From contig NZ_JACHTM010000002.1 of assembly GCF_015354055.1 (NCBI RefSeq), forward strand, positions 434,001 to 498,000: DNA of 64,000 nt, given 5' to 3'. Under the pieces are notes generated by a model. It was not told the origin of the DNA. It was given only the letters and a program-made list of their open reading frames with translations, and did no database searches. Of the stretch, positions 18,637-27,798 are shown in pieces. Numbering within the stretch: the stretch's first letter is position 1; the number at the start of each line of letters is the position of its first letter. The position numbers and the translations under genes are program-made. The DNA comes from Thermaurantiacus tibetensis. Its GTDB lineage: Bacteria; Pseudomonadota; Alphaproteobacteria; Sphingomonadales; Sphingomonadaceae.

Positions 18637-20901
18637 ATGCGCACTCACGCTTTCGCCCGCGCGCCCTGGCGCGCGCTCCTGCGGGCCGGAACGCTCCTGT
18701 CCGGCCTCGCCGCCACCCTGCCTGCGGCCGCGCAGGACGCTGCGGTTCCAAGCGCGCTCGAGGAAATCATCGTGACGGCGACGCTGCGTGCCGAGTCGAT
18801 CCAGGACACGCCGGTTTCCGTCTCGGCGATCCCGCCCACCCAGCTCGAGCGCGCAGCCGCGCCCGACATCCGCGACCTTGTCGGCCGGGTGCCGAACCTC
18901 GTCATCGACCCCGTCAACGCCGGCCCTTCGGCGGCCGCCATCTCCATCCGGGGCATCAGCTTCGAGGACATTGAGAAGAGCTTCGACCCGGCCGTCGGCG
19001 TGCTCGTCGACGGCGTCTTCCTCGGAACCAACACCGGCCAGCTCCTCGACTTCTTCGACTTCGAGTCGATCGAGGTCCTGCGCGGGCCGCAGGGCACGCT
19101 GTTCGGCCGCAACACGACCGCCGGCGTCATCAACATCCGGCGCAGCAAGCCGACCGGCGAGCTCGGCATGAAACTGCTCGCCACCTTCGACGACAACGGC
19201 CGCCGCGACGTCCGCACCGTGGTCAACCTGCCCAAGATCGGCGACTTTCTCAGCCTCAAGGCCTTCTGGTTCCACAACCAGGCCAACGACTTCTACGACA
19301 ACAAGATCCTCGGCCGGGACTATGGCGGTCGGAACTACGACCAGTATGGCATCGCGGCGCGGATCCAGAGGGGCGCGCTCGACGCGGTGCTCATCTACGA
19401 GCGGGTGGACGAGGTGTCCGAGATCGACACGACCCCGCTCGGGCGCACCGGCGTCGACCTCATCTGTGCCCCCATTCCCGGGCTGCCCCCGGGCTTCCTG
19501 CCACCTCGCAACCAGTGCGACCGCACGACCGAGGCGCAGCTCTACGAGACCTTCACCAACGTGCCGGGTGTTGCGAAGAACAAGGGCGATGCCTTCACCG
19601 CCAACATCGAGATCGACACGGACCGGTTCGTCATCACGTCGATCACCGGCTACCGCACGAGCGACGAAAGCGTCCGTCAGGACTTCGACTCGACCTCGGT
19701 GAACTTCTTCGACACGCTGCGGGTTCAGGAATACAAGCAATTCACCCAGGAGATCCGCGCAGCAGGCAACATCACGCCAACAATGAACTTCGTCGTGGGA
19801 GCCTACTACTTCTTCGCCAACTACAAGCTCGACCAGACCACCTTCTTCGGCCCGTTCCTTCAGTTCGCCGCAGGGCTTCCGCCCACCGGCGGCAACCGGG
19901 TCGATCACAACAGCTCGTCCATGGCAATCTTCGGCGACGTGCAGTGGCGGGTCACAGACGCCCTCAGGATTACCTTTGGCGGGCGCTACAACTGGGACGA
20001 CAAGAACTACGTCAACGACTATCTGAAGACGGGTCTGCCGCAGTTCATCGCCAGGCCCTCGGCGAGCTGGGAGCAGTTCCAGCCCAAGGCGTCGATCGAC
20101 TACCGCTTCGCAGACGGGCAGCTCGCCTACTTCGCCTTTGCCCGTGGCTACCGCGCGGGCGGCTTCAACGGCCGGGGTCAGACCGCCTTCTCGGCCAACA
20201 CCCCTTACGACCCGGAGACCGTCAACAGCTACGAGCTTGGCCTCAAGACGAACTGGCTCGACAACCGGCTGACGATGAACCTTGCCGGGTTCATCACCAA
20301 GTACAACGACAAGCAGGAGGAGATCGTACAGCCAGCGCCGCCCCCGGCGGGACAAGAGACGATCGTCGCCAACGCGGCCACTGCGACCATCTCGGGCATC
20401 GAGTTCGAGTTCCGGGCGCTTCCTTTCGATAGTCTCAATCTTTATGGTTCGGTCGGCTGGCTCGATGCGCGCTACGACAGGTTCAACAGCCTCATCGGGG
20501 GCGTGGTGACGGACATTTCCAACCGCGACCTCCGGCGCACGCCCAGCTGGTCGGCCTCGATCGGCGGCGACTGGACGCTTCCCGTCGGCGGCGACGACCG
20601 CGAACTGGTGCTCTCGGCTGCGTGGCGCTACGTCGGCAAATATCAGACGACGATCGTTGGCGCGTGGTTCGACCCGACGGTCAATGACCCGCGTGGCCTT
20701 GCGGATGCGCGCAACATCGTCGACGCCAGCGCCACTTACTTCTTCGACCTGGGCAAGGCACGGATGCGGGCGTCCATCTTCGGGCGCAACATCCTGAACG
20801 ACAAGGGGCTTCAGTCCGCTCTTCCGGTGGCCGGGCTGTTCACCTTCGGGGCTGCACGGCCGCTTCGCACCTTCGGCGGCGAAATCGGGTTCGATTTCTA
20901 G
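18637..20901 (+). CDS. TonB-dependent outer-membrane receptor
   Basis: Energy-coupled outer-membrane barrel importing an unidentified ligand; 754 residues. I start at the second ATG (18637) because GGGAGAGG precedes it; an in-frame ATG lies 15 bases earlier. A signal peptide ends near PAAAQ, followed by a TonB-box-like EEIIVTAT, a plug domain (IQDTPVSVSAI, then FGRNTTAGVINI) and a 22-strand-type barrel ending in the terminal F of GFDF. The PQGTLFGRNTTAGVIN motif is typical of the large sphingomonad-like receptor families. It lies 4 bases upstream of a gamma-glutamyltransferase, so peptide or glutathione-conjugate uptake is one possibility. Confidence 0.93.
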   Translation: MRTHAFARAPWRALLRAGTLLSGLAATLPAAAQDAAVPSALEEIIVTATLRAESIQDTPVSVSAIPPTQLERAAAPDIRDLVGRVPNLVIDPVNAGPSAAAISIRGISFEDIEKSFDPAVGVLVDGVFLGTNTGQLLDFFDFESIEVLRGPQGTLFGRNTTAGVINIRRSKPTGELGMKLLATFDDNGRRDVRTVVNLPKIGDFLSLKAFWFHNQANDFYDNKILGRDYGGRNYDQYGIAARIQRGALDAVLIYERVDEVSEIDTTPLGRTGVDLICAPIPGLPPGFLPPRNQCDRTTEAQLYETFTNVPGVAKNKGDAFTANIEIDTDRFVITSITGYRTSDESVRQDFDSTSVNFFDTLRVQEYKQFTQEIRAAGNITPTMNFVVGAYYFFANYKLDQTTFFGPFLQFAAGLPPTGGNRVDHNSSSMAIFGDVQWRVTDALRITFGGRYNWDDKNYVNDYLKTGLPQFIARPSASWEQFQPKASIDYRFADGQLAYFAFARGYRAGGFNGRGQTAFSANTPYDPETVNSYELGLKTNWLDNRLTMNLAGFITKYNDKQEEIVQPAPPPAGQETIVANAATATISGIEFEFRALPFDSLNLYGSVGWLDARYDRFNSLIGGVVTDISNRDLRRTPSWSASIGGDWTLPVGGDDRELVLSAAWRYVGKYQTTIVGAWFDPTVNDPRGLADARNIVDASATYFFDLGKARMRASIFGRNILNDKGLQSALPVAGLFTFGAARPLRTFGGEIGFDF

Positions 20902-20905
20902 ACCC

Positions 20906-22669
20906 GTGCGGCGGCGCGACCTTCTCCGCGGTCTCGCCGCCGCGCCCCTCCTCCGGCCGCCAGCCGTCTTTGCAGGAGACCGGCCCGGGGACCCGCCGTT
21001 CCAGACCCGTTCGGCCGCACTGGGTGCGAACGGCATGGCCGCCACCGCCCACCCGCTTGCGAGCCTTGCGGCGGTCGAAGTGCTGAAGGCCGGCGGCTCG
21101 GCGGTCGACGCCGCGATCGCCGCCAATGCCATGCTCGGCGTCGTCGAGCCCACGGGCTGCGGAATCGGGGGTGATCTCTTCGCCCTCGTCTGGGACCCGG
21201 CGGAACGGCGCCTCCTCGGGCTCGATGCTTCGGGCTTTGCCCCGGCCGGGCTCGACGTCGACGCACTCGTCCGCCGGCACCGGGCACGGGGCGCCATCGA
21301 CCCGCTCGGCATGGATGCCGTCACCGTGCCAGGCGCGGTCGCCGGCTGGGCCGCGCTCCACGCCCGCTTCGGCCGGCTGCCGCCTGCCGTCCTGCTTGCC
21401 CCCGCCATCGCCGTGGCCCGCGAGGGAGTGCCCCTCGCCCCCGTCATCGCCCGCGGCTGGGCCGCCAACGTCCGCGGCTTCGAGGCCGGCCGTGCGCGCA
21501 TAGAGGCCGCCGACCTTGCCTTCGCCCTGTTCGCGCCCGCCGGCCTGCCGGCCGAGGGCGACCGCTTCACCAACCCGGACCTTGCCGCCACCTACGAGGG
21601 CCTCGCCCGCGACGGCTGGACGAGCTTCTACCGGGGCCCCTTCGCTGCCGACCTCGAGGCACATTTCCGCGCCCACGGCCGGCCGATGCGCGCGGCCGAC
21701 CTCGCCGCCATGCAGGCCGAATGGGTCACGCCCATTTCCGCGCCCTATCGCGGGGTGCGGCTCTGGCAGATCCCGCCGGCAACGCAGGGGGTGACCACCC
21801 TCCAGATGGCCCGGATCGTCGAACGCTTCCCCATGGCCGAGCTTGCCGAGGCGGACCGCCTCCACGTTCTCGTCGAGGCCAAGAAGCTGGCCTTTGCCGA
21901 CCGCGCCCGCTTCCTCGCCGACCCGCGAAAGGTCCGGGTGCCGGTCGAGGCCCTCCTCTCCGACGCCTATGTCGCCGCCCGCGCCGCACGCATCGCCATG
22001 GGCAGCGCGCTGCCCGATGACGTGCCTCCCGGCGACCCGGAGGAGCATTCGGACACCAGCTATCTCGCGACCGCCGATTCCTCCGGCATGATGGTGTCGC
22101 TCATCCAGTCCAACTACCGGGGCATGGGCTCGGGCGTGGTGGTGCCGCGCCGCGTGCCCGTGCCCGGCGGCCGCGGCACCTGGGGCTTCATGCTCCAGAA
22201 CCGGGGCGCCCAGTTCTCCCTCGACCCCCGCGCGGCCAACGCCATCGCGCCAGGCAAGCGGCCGTTCCACACCATCATCCCGGGCTTCGTGACCCGCCCC
22301 GGCCCCGCCCATGACGCGCCGCTTCTCGCCTTCGGGGTCATGGGCGGAACCATGCAGCCGCAGGGCCAGGTGCAGGTGCTCGTGAACCTCGTCGACCTCG
22401 GGCTCGACGTGCAGGCGGCCGGTGATGCGCCCCGCGCGCGGCACCTCGGCAGCCCCGACCCCGGTGACGGGCGGGAAGCGCGGGCGGGCCTGTTCCTCGA
22501 GAGCGGGTTCGGCGCTGCCACGCGGGCGAGCCTTGCCGCGCGCGGCCACGTGCTGCTCGATGGCCACCACGACGTCGGCGGCTACCAGGCGGTGCTGCGC
22601 GACGCCGCCCGCGGCATCTACCGCGGCGCCTCGGAGAGCCGGAAGGACGGGATCGCGCTGGGCTACTGA
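20906..22669 (+). CDS. ggt: Gamma-glutamyltransferase-family protein (Tat-type signal)
   Basis: N-terminal nucleophile hydrolase that cleaves or transfers gamma-glutamyl groups, typically from glutathione; 587 residues with a GTG start. The N-terminus RRRDLLRGLAAA resembles a twin-arginine signal, so it is probably periplasmic. The large-subunit segments GGSAVDAAIAANAMLGVVEP and GCGIGGDLFALV are typical. The self-cleavage nucleophile is expected at Thr384 in HSDTSYLATAD, where the usual TTH is TSY. The small subunit has SNYRGMGSGVVVP and MGGTMQPQGQVQVLVN. It overlaps the DUF423 stop by 7 bases on the opposite strand and is translationally close to the TonB receptor. Confidence 0.9.
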   Translation: MRRRDLLRGLAAAPLLRPPAVFAGDRPGDPPFQTRSAALGANGMAATAHPLASLAAVEVLKAGGSAVDAAIAANAMLGVVEPTGCGIGGDLFALVWDPAERRLLGLDASGFAPAGLDVDALVRRHRARGAIDPLGMDAVTVPGAVAGWAALHARFGRLPPAVLLAPAIAVAREGVPLAPVIARGWAANVRGFEAGRARIEAADLAFALFAPAGLPAEGDRFTNPDLAATYEGLARDGWTSFYRGPFAADLEAHFRAHGRPMRAADLAAMQAEWVTPISAPYRGVRLWQIPPATQGVTTLQMARIVERFPMAELAEADRLHVLVEAKKLAFADRARFLADPRKVRVPVEALLSDAYVAARAARIAMGSALPDDVPPGDPEEHSDTSYLATADSSGMMVSLIQSNYRGMGSGVVVPRRVPVPGGRGTWGFMLQNRGAQFSLDPRAANAIAPGKRPFHTIIPGFVTRPGPAHDAPLLAFGVMGGTMQPQGQVQVLVNLVDLGLDVQAAGDAPRARHLGSPDPGDGREARAGLFLESGFGAATRASLAARGHVLLDGHHDVGGYQAVLRDAARGIYRGASESRKDGIALGY

Positions 22670-23067
22670 GGCGGATCGCGCGGCACGCCGGCGCCGGGCA
22701 GCCGGTCGCCGATGAGGGCGAGCCCGCCGATCCAGGTCCAGGCGAGCATCATCGTCGTGCCGCCGATGGGCGCAAGGGCAGCCACCCACCGCGGGGCGCC
22801 GAGCGCCAGGGCATCGAGCACGGTTGCGAAGACGAGGGAGCCGAGGGCGAGCCCCCAGGCGCCGATCCGGCCTTCGCGCCCGGGCCGCCAGGCGAGCACG
22901 GCGAAGACCGCTGCCGCATGCGGAAGCTGGAAGAGGACGCCCGTCATGATCCAGTCGCGCGCCTGCCCCGGCGGCAGGCCGTGGACTGCGAAGGTGCCGA
23001 AGGTGAGGGCAAGGATGGCGTTGAGCGCCGCAACCGCCGGCAGCCAGCGCGCCCGCCCCGCCCGCAT
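22663..23067 (-). CDS. DUF423 small membrane protein
   Basis: The product has 134 residues and four predicted membrane helices. Conserved DUF423 features are seen: LNAILALTFGTFAVHGL near the N-terminus, then GVLFQLPHAAAVFAV and PIGGTTMMLAWTWIGGLAL. Function is unknown in the family (E. coli YgdD is a member). Its start overlaps the ugd stop by one base, so it is the last gene of that minus-strand run. Confidence 0.87.
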   Translation of the reverse strand: MRAGRARWLPAVAALNAILALTFGTFAVHGLPPGQARDWIMTGVLFQLPHAAAVFAVLAWRPGREGRIGAWGLALGSLVFATVLDALALGAPRWVAALAPIGGTTMMLAWTWIGGLALIGDRLPGAGVPRDPPQ

Positions 23068-24368
23068 CAGCGGCCGACGCCGGTGTAGCGGAAGCCGTGC
23101 CGGGCCATCTCCTCGGGCCGGTAGATGTTGCGGAGATCGACGACCACGGGCTGCCGCAGCAGCCGCCGCACGCGCGCAAGATCAAGGGCGCGGAACTGGT
23201 CCCACTCGGTCACCAGCACCATCGCATCGGCCCCGTCGAGCGCGGCATAGGGGTCTGCAGCATAGGTCACGTCGGCGAGCACATGGCGGGCCTGCTCCAT
23301 GCCGGCCGGGTCATGAGCGACGATCCGGGCGCCGGCGTCCTGCAGCGCCTGGATGATGGCGATCGAGGGGGCCTCGCGCATGTCGTCGGTGCCGGGCTTG
23401 AAGGTGAGCCCGAGGATCGCGAGGGTCAGCCCCCGCACGTCGCCGCCGCAGGCCTGGATCACCTTGCGGCCCATCGCGCGCTTCCGGAGGTCGTTCGCCT
23501 TGACCGCGGCCTCGACGATCCGGAGCGGCACGCCATGGTCCTCGGCGGTCTGGATGAGCGCCCGGGTGTCCTTCGGGAAGCAGGAGCCGCCGTAGCCCGG
23601 CCCGGCGTTCAGGAACTTGGCGCCGATGCGGTTGTCGAGGCCGATGCCGCGCGCCACTTCCTGCACGTTCGCGCCCACCTTCTCGCAGAGGTCGGCCATC
23701 TCGTTGATGAAGGCGATCTTGGTGGCGAGGAAGGCGTTGGCCGCATATTTGATGAGCTCGGCGGTGCGCCGGCGGGTCACGAGGATGGGCGCCTCGTTCA
23801 GGAACAGCGGGCGGTAGAGCTCGCGCAAGGTCGCCTCGGCGCGCGGGTCCTCGATTCCGAGGACGATCCGGTCCGGGCGCTTGAAGTCGCCGATGGCTGC
23901 GCCCTCGCGCAGGAACTCGGGGTTGGAAGCCACCGCGACATCGGCATCGGGGCGGGCCTCGCGGATGATCCGCTCCACCTCGTCGCCCGTGCCCACCGGA
24001 ACCGTGGACTTGGTGACGACGACCGTGAAGCCGGCGAGGTTGGCGGCGAGGTCGCGTGCGGCGGCATGCACGAAGCTGAGATCGGCATGGCCATCGCCGC
24101 GGCGCGAGGGCGTGCCCACGGCAATGAACACCGCCTCGGCTCCGGCCATGGCCTCGGCGAGGTCGGTGGTGAAGGCGAGGCGGCCGGCCCGCACGTTCGC
24201 AGCCACGAGATCCTCGAGGCCCGGCTCGTAGATCGGCATCTCGCCCATCTTCAGCCGCTCGATCCGCCCCGCGTCGACATCGACGAGCGTGACCACGTGG
24301 CCGAAGTCGGCGAAGCAGGCACCCGAGACGAGGCCGACGTAGCCGGCACCGATCATCGCGACGCGCAT
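23067..24368 (-). CDS. ugd: UDP-glucose 6-dehydrogenase
   Basis: Oxidises UDP-glucose to UDP-glucuronate with two NAD+, feeding capsule, lipopolysaccharide or sphingolipid sugars. The product has 433 residues, a normal length. An N-terminal Rossmann motif GAGYVGLVSGACFADFGH is followed by the catalytic Cys in GYGGSCFPKDTRAL and a C-terminal UDP-binding domain (LGLTFKPGTDDMREAPS). The gene follows the hemC-hemD-mitofilin run with a 76-base gap and is co-directional. No other sugar-nucleotide genes are in the window. Confidence 0.95.
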   Translation of the reverse strand: MRVAMIGAGYVGLVSGACFADFGHVVTLVDVDAGRIERLKMGEMPIYEPGLEDLVAANVRAGRLAFTTDLAEAMAGAEAVFIAVGTPSRRGDGHADLSFVHAAARDLAANLAGFTVVVTKSTVPVGTGDEVERIIREARPDADVAVASNPEFLREGAAIGDFKRPDRIVLGIEDPRAEATLRELYRPLFLNEAPILVTRRRTAELIKYAANAFLATKIAFINEMADLCEKVGANVQEVARGIGLDNRIGAKFLNAGPGYGGSCFPKDTRALIQTAEDHGVPLRIVEAAVKANDLRKRAMGRKVIQACGGDVRGLTLAILGLTFKPGTDDMREAPSIAIIQALQDAGARIVAHDPAGMEQARHVLADVTYAADPYAALDGADAMVLVTEWDQFRALDLARVRRLLRQPVVVDLRNIYRPEEMARHGFRYTGVGR

Positions 24369-24444
24369 GAAGCCCCCTTTGCGTGCATGGGCCCGCGCCT
24401 AGCCGAGCGCCGCGCTGCTTGCCAAGTTGCCAAGCGCCGCCCGC

Positions 24445-25470
24445 CTAGCCGGCTGCGGAGGCGGACGCCGCCTGCACGACGAGGAGGTCGAGCCGGTCGA
24501 GCGCGTCCTCGGCGGCGAGAAGCCGGCGCGCATCCTCGAGCCAGGCGGCGCGCTCGGGGCTCTCCGGCTCCGCGGCAACGAGGGCGATGGCTGCCGGCAA
24601 TTCGCCTTCGGCAAGGCGTGCGCGGGCGCGTGCGAGCGGCGGCGAGATGGGCTCGCGCGCGGACCGCACCTCGACGAGGCCCGTCAGCCCGCGCCACAGC
24701 CTGCTCCAGAACCCGGTCTCGCGGTCCGGCTGCCGGTTCCCACCCGGCTGGCTGTCCGGTCCGGCGGAATCGAGCGCCTCGAGCCGCGCGGCCAGCGCCG
24801 CCCGCCCGAGCGGCGCCCTGCTCCAGGCCACGAGCGCCGCCACCGCCGAGGGCTCGCGCGTCTCGAACTGGCGGCGAAGCAGCGGATCGAAGGCGCCGAG
24901 CGGCCGGCCGCGCTCGACAAGCCGCCGCACCGCAAGCACCGTGAAGATATCGCGGGCCTCCGCCGTTGCCGCGGCCACGGCGCCGCTCGTCACGCCGGCC
25001 GAGGCGAGGTCGGCCGCCAGCGCCGACACCCGGCCCGCTGTCGTCGCTTCCGCCTCGGCAAGCCGCCGGGCCTCGGCCTCGAGCGCCTCGAGGCGCGCCA
25101 GAAGCGGGGCCAGGGCCGGTGTGATGGCGGTCTCCGCGACCGGCCGGGCAGCCGATGTCGCGGCGCCTTCCGCCAGCCGCGCCTCGAGCGCGGCCACGCG
25201 GGCCGCCAGCGCCTCCGCCTCGGAGGGGGCGGGCCGGACGGCCGCCGGCGCGTCGGCGGAGGGAGCGGCCGGCGCGAGCGGGAGGCGCGCGCGCCAGCCC
25301 GGCACCAGCGCGACCGCGGCAGCCAGCAGGCCCAGAAGCAGCAGCACCCAGGCGCCGGCGCGCCAGCGTCCGCTCGGGCGTCTCTCCTCCGCCGAGGCGG
25401 TCGGCTCCGCGCGGGGCTCCCGCCCGGCGCGCAGCGCCTCGAAACCGTCTTCGCCGGGGCCGTCAGCCAT
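24445..25470 (-). CDS. Mitofilin (Mic60)-like inner-membrane protein
   Basis: The product has 341 residues: a short cytoplasmic N-terminus, one membrane helix (about 40-58, WVLLLLGLLAAAVALVPGW), a predicted coiled coil (about 80-170) and a C-terminal helical domain including FWSRLWRGLTGLVEVR, the mitofilin signature region. Alphaproteobacterial homologues sit next to haem genes and shape intracytoplasmic or outer-membrane contact sites; they are the bacterial relatives of mitochondrial Mic60. It overlaps hemD by 8 bases, so it is co-translated with haem synthesis genes. Confidence 0.85.
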   Translation of the reverse strand: MADGPGEDGFEALRAGREPRAEPTASAEERRPSGRWRAGAWVLLLLGLLAAAVALVPGWRARLPLAPAAPSADAPAAVRPAPSEAEALAARVAALEARLAEGAATSAARPVAETAITPALAPLLARLEALEAEARRLAEAEATTAGRVSALAADLASAGVTSGAVAAATAEARDIFTVLAVRRLVERGRPLGAFDPLLRRQFETREPSAVAALVAWSRAPLGRAALAARLEALDSAGPDSQPGGNRQPDRETGFWSRLWRGLTGLVEVRSAREPISPPLARARARLAEGELPAAIALVAAEPESPERAAWLEDARRLLAAEDALDRLDLLVVQAASASAAG

Positions 25471-26185
25471 GGGCGCCTCCCTGAGCGCCTTGCCACAGCC
25501 GGCGCGCAGCCGCCAAGACCTCGGCCGTGGTGGGGCGACCGGCAACGGCAAGCGCCCGCCACCCCGGCCCTGCAGCCGTCGCCACGGCCGCAGACAGCGC
25601 CACCACCGCGACCGCCTCCGGCACCAGCCCGGCCGCGCCGAGGCGTTGGCGGAACAGGCGGGCCGTCCGCGGCGAGAACAGGAGGGCGATCGCACCCTTC
25701 CCGAGCGCGTTCCGCGCCGCCGCCGCAAGCCGGCGGACCGGCTCGGCCCGGTAGAGGACGAGCGGAGCGATCTCGATGCCGGCCGGCGGCCGAAGCGGCC
25801 GGCTGTCGCTGCCCCGGGCGTGGAGGATCCGCCGGTGGCCGGCCGCCACCGCCGCCTCGAGCGCGGCCTGTCCGTCGGTGTCGGTTGCCGCCACGCGAGA
25901 GAAGCCGGCAGCGCGCGCCGCCGCCGCCGTCGCCGGACCCACCGCGAAGACGGGAAGGTCCGCCGGCAGTTCCGGGCGGGCCGCCCGCAGCAGCGCGGCA
26001 CTCCTGGCCGAGGTCAGCAGGATCGCCTCGGGCGGCGCGCCCGGAACTGCCGGTGTTACCGGAAGCGGGCGGATGCGCAGCAGGGGCGCGGCGACTGCCT
26101 CGAACCCGGCGGCCTGAGCCGCCGCCACGGTCGCGCTTGCTTCCGGCTCAGGGCGGGTGACGAGGAGCGTGGGGTGCCCGGTCAT
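25463..26185 (-). CDS. hemD: Uroporphyrinogen-III synthase
   Basis: Cyclises hydroxymethylbilane with inversion of ring D to uroporphyrinogen III in haem synthesis. The product has 240 residues with the two-lobed pattern of the family: LLVTRPEPEA at the start, AILLTSARSAALL, FAVGPATAAAARAAGF and LLFSPRTARLFRQ. Sequence conservation in HemD is always low; the position directly after hemC, with a 4-base overlap, makes the call firm. Confidence 0.92.
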   Translation of the reverse strand: MTGHPTLLVTRPEPEASATVAAAQAAGFEAVAAPLLRIRPLPVTPAVPGAPPEAILLTSARSAALLRAARPELPADLPVFAVGPATAAAARAAGFSRVAATDTDGQAALEAAVAAGHRRILHARGSDSRPLRPPAGIEIAPLVLYRAEPVRRLAAAARNALGKGAIALLFSPRTARLFRQRLGAAGLVPEAVAVVALSAAVATAAGPGWRALAVAGRPTTAEVLAAARRLWQGAQGGAHG

Positions 26186-27105
26186 CCGAGCGAGGCGCGG
26201 ATCGCCGGGGTCGCCTGCGCGAGCAGCGAGTCCGCAACCGCTCTGCCCAGCGCCTCGGCCTCCGCCCGGGTGCGGACAGCCGCCTCAAGCCCGGCGTCCA
26301 CCCGGTCTTGTCCGTCCGGGCTGTAGAGCTCGGCACCGAGCTCGAGCCTGCCCTCCGCCACCGGCCGGGCATGGACGGCGATGGCGGTCCGGCACGAGCC
26401 GCCAATCCCGGCAAGCACGGCGCGCTCGGCGAGCGCGGCGAGATGGGTTGCCGGATGATCGATTCGGGCGAGCGCCGAGAGGGTTTCGGTATCGTCGGCC
26501 CGGGCTGTGATGCCCACGATCCCCTGCGCGGCCGCGGGCAGCCAGTCCTTGGGATCAAGCGCCACACCCGCTGCGATGCCCAGCCGTTCGAGCCCGGCGG
26601 CGGCGAGGAACGTGGCATCCACCGCGCCTTCCTCAACGCGCGCAAGCCGGGTGGCGACGTTGCCCCGGAGCAGCACGGCCGAGACATCGGGCCGGCGGGC
26701 GGCAAGCTGCGCGGCCCGGCGCGGCGAAGACGTGCCGACGCGCGCGCCCGGCGGCAGGCCTGCCAGCGAAGCCGCGCCGACGAGCCTGTCGCGCGGGTCG
26801 GCGCGCGGCAGCACGGCCGCGAGCACCAGACATTCCGGAAGCCGCGTCTCCACGTCCTTGAGCGAATGGACGGCGGCGTCGATCCGGCCGTCGAGCAGCG
26901 CCGCATCCAGCTCCTTGGTCCACACGCCCTTGCCGCCGAGCGCGGCCAGGGGCCGGTCGCGCACGCGGTCGCCCTCGGTCTCGACGGTGACGAGGCCGGA
27001 GGAGACGCCGATCGCGGCGAGCGCCCCGGCCGCGAGGTGCGCCTGGGCGAGCGCCAGCGGCGAGCCGCGCGAGCCAAGGCGCAAGGAGACCGGCGGGGAG
27101 GCCAT
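26182..27105 (-). CDS. hemC: Hydroxymethylbilane synthase (porphobilinogen deaminase)
   Basis: Joins four porphobilinogens into hydroxymethylbilane. The product has 307 residues. Catalytic Asp84 is in HSLKDVE, the GTSSPRRAAQL loop is present, and Cys238 in GGSCRTAIAVHA carries the dipyrromethane cofactor. ATG 27105 is chosen because the family start (SLRLGSRGSPLALAQ) follows within a few residues; an in-frame start 66 bases upstream is less likely. It is the first gene of hemC-hemD-mitofilin, divergent from the small lipoprotein, with a 269-base region between them. Confidence 0.96.
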   Translation of the reverse strand: MASPPVSLRLGSRGSPLALAQAHLAAGALAAIGVSSGLVTVETEGDRVRDRPLAALGGKGVWTKELDAALLDGRIDAAVHSLKDVETRLPECLVLAAVLPRADPRDRLVGAASLAGLPPGARVGTSSPRRAAQLAARRPDVSAVLLRGNVATRLARVEEGAVDATFLAAAGLERLGIAAGVALDPKDWLPAAAQGIVGITARADDTETLSALARIDHPATHLAALAERAVLAGIGGSCRTAIAVHARPVAEGRLELGAELYSPDGQDRVDAGLEAAVRTRAEAEALGRAVADSLLAQATPAIRASLG

Positions 27106-27374
27106 TCCGCTTCTGTTCAGGCACGGCACGGCAGGGTCAAGCCTGTTCGGAATGGGGCTGGCGCTTGCCACGCCCTAGCATCGGCCATGCCTTTTCCGAT
27201 GGTCGCAGCCTGACACCTATTCGTCATGCAAGGGCTTGCTTTTCGATGAACGCTGTTGCAAGGGCGCCGCGCTTTGGTCCGGGGCGCTCGGCGCGTGGGT
27301 CGATCACCAGAAAGGTCCAGACGAGACCGGGCGAGGCGAAACTCGGGCACTTTTGCCCTCAACGGAGGTCAGGA

Positions 27375-27686
27375 ATGAACAAGGTTCTCTCGCTCGCTGC
27401 GATTGCGAGCCTCGCGCTGGTCGCCGCCTGCGGCGAGAAGAAGGCGGCCGAAACCGCGACTGACGCGGCGACCGAAGCTGCAGCCGCGGCCGACACCGCC
27501 GCCGACGCTGCCGACACCGCCGCCGAAGCGGCGGGCGACGCTGCGGCCGCCGCGGCCGGCGCCGCCGGCGACGCGGCTGCTGCCACGGCTGACGCGGCTG
27601 CCACGACGGCGACCGACGCCGCTGCGACCGCGATGGACGCTGCCGGTCAGGCCGCGAAGGACGCCGCTGCCGAGATGAAGCAGTAA
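27375..27686 (+). CDS. Small low-complexity lipoprotein (Ala/Thr/Asp repeats)
   Basis: The product has 103 residues, with a clear ribosome site (GGAGG) before ATG 27375. The signal peptide MNKVLSLAAIASLALVAAC ends in a lipobox with Cys19. The mature part is almost only Ala, Thr, Asp and Glu in irregular repeats such as AADAAD, TAAEAA and GDAAAA, ending AAEMKQ. Such sequence should form one long helix on the membrane, much like a periplasmic spacer. Function unknown. A strong terminator follows. Confidence 0.85.
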   Translation: MNKVLSLAAIASLALVAACGEKKAAETATDAATEAAAAADTAADAADTAAEAAGDAAAAAAGAAGDAAAATADAAATTATDAAATAMDAAGQAAKDAAAEMKQ

Positions 27687-27714
27687 GCGCGGCGGAGCCC
27701 TTGCACGAATGCGA

Positions 27715-27743
27715 GGGGCCGGGTGGCGACACCCGGCCCCTTT
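27715..27743 (+). terminator. Intrinsic terminator after the small lipoprotein
   Basis: An 11-bp perfect stem (GGGGCCGGGTG at 27715-27725, complement at 27730-27740) is closed by a GCGA tetraloop and followed by TTT. It also separates the gene from the convergent kup. Confidence 0.8.
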
Positions 27744-27798
27744 CGCATGGGGGCGGCCGCGCCACTCGGGCTGGCCTGCTCCCGCAACGCTGCCCGGC

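Noticed and set aside
16969-21591. A 1540-codon open frame on the minus strand opposite the TonB receptor and ggt
   Set aside because: Only the last 434 codons (phaZ) have protein-family motifs. The rest is antisense to clear plus-strand genes; long antisense frames are expected at this G+C level.
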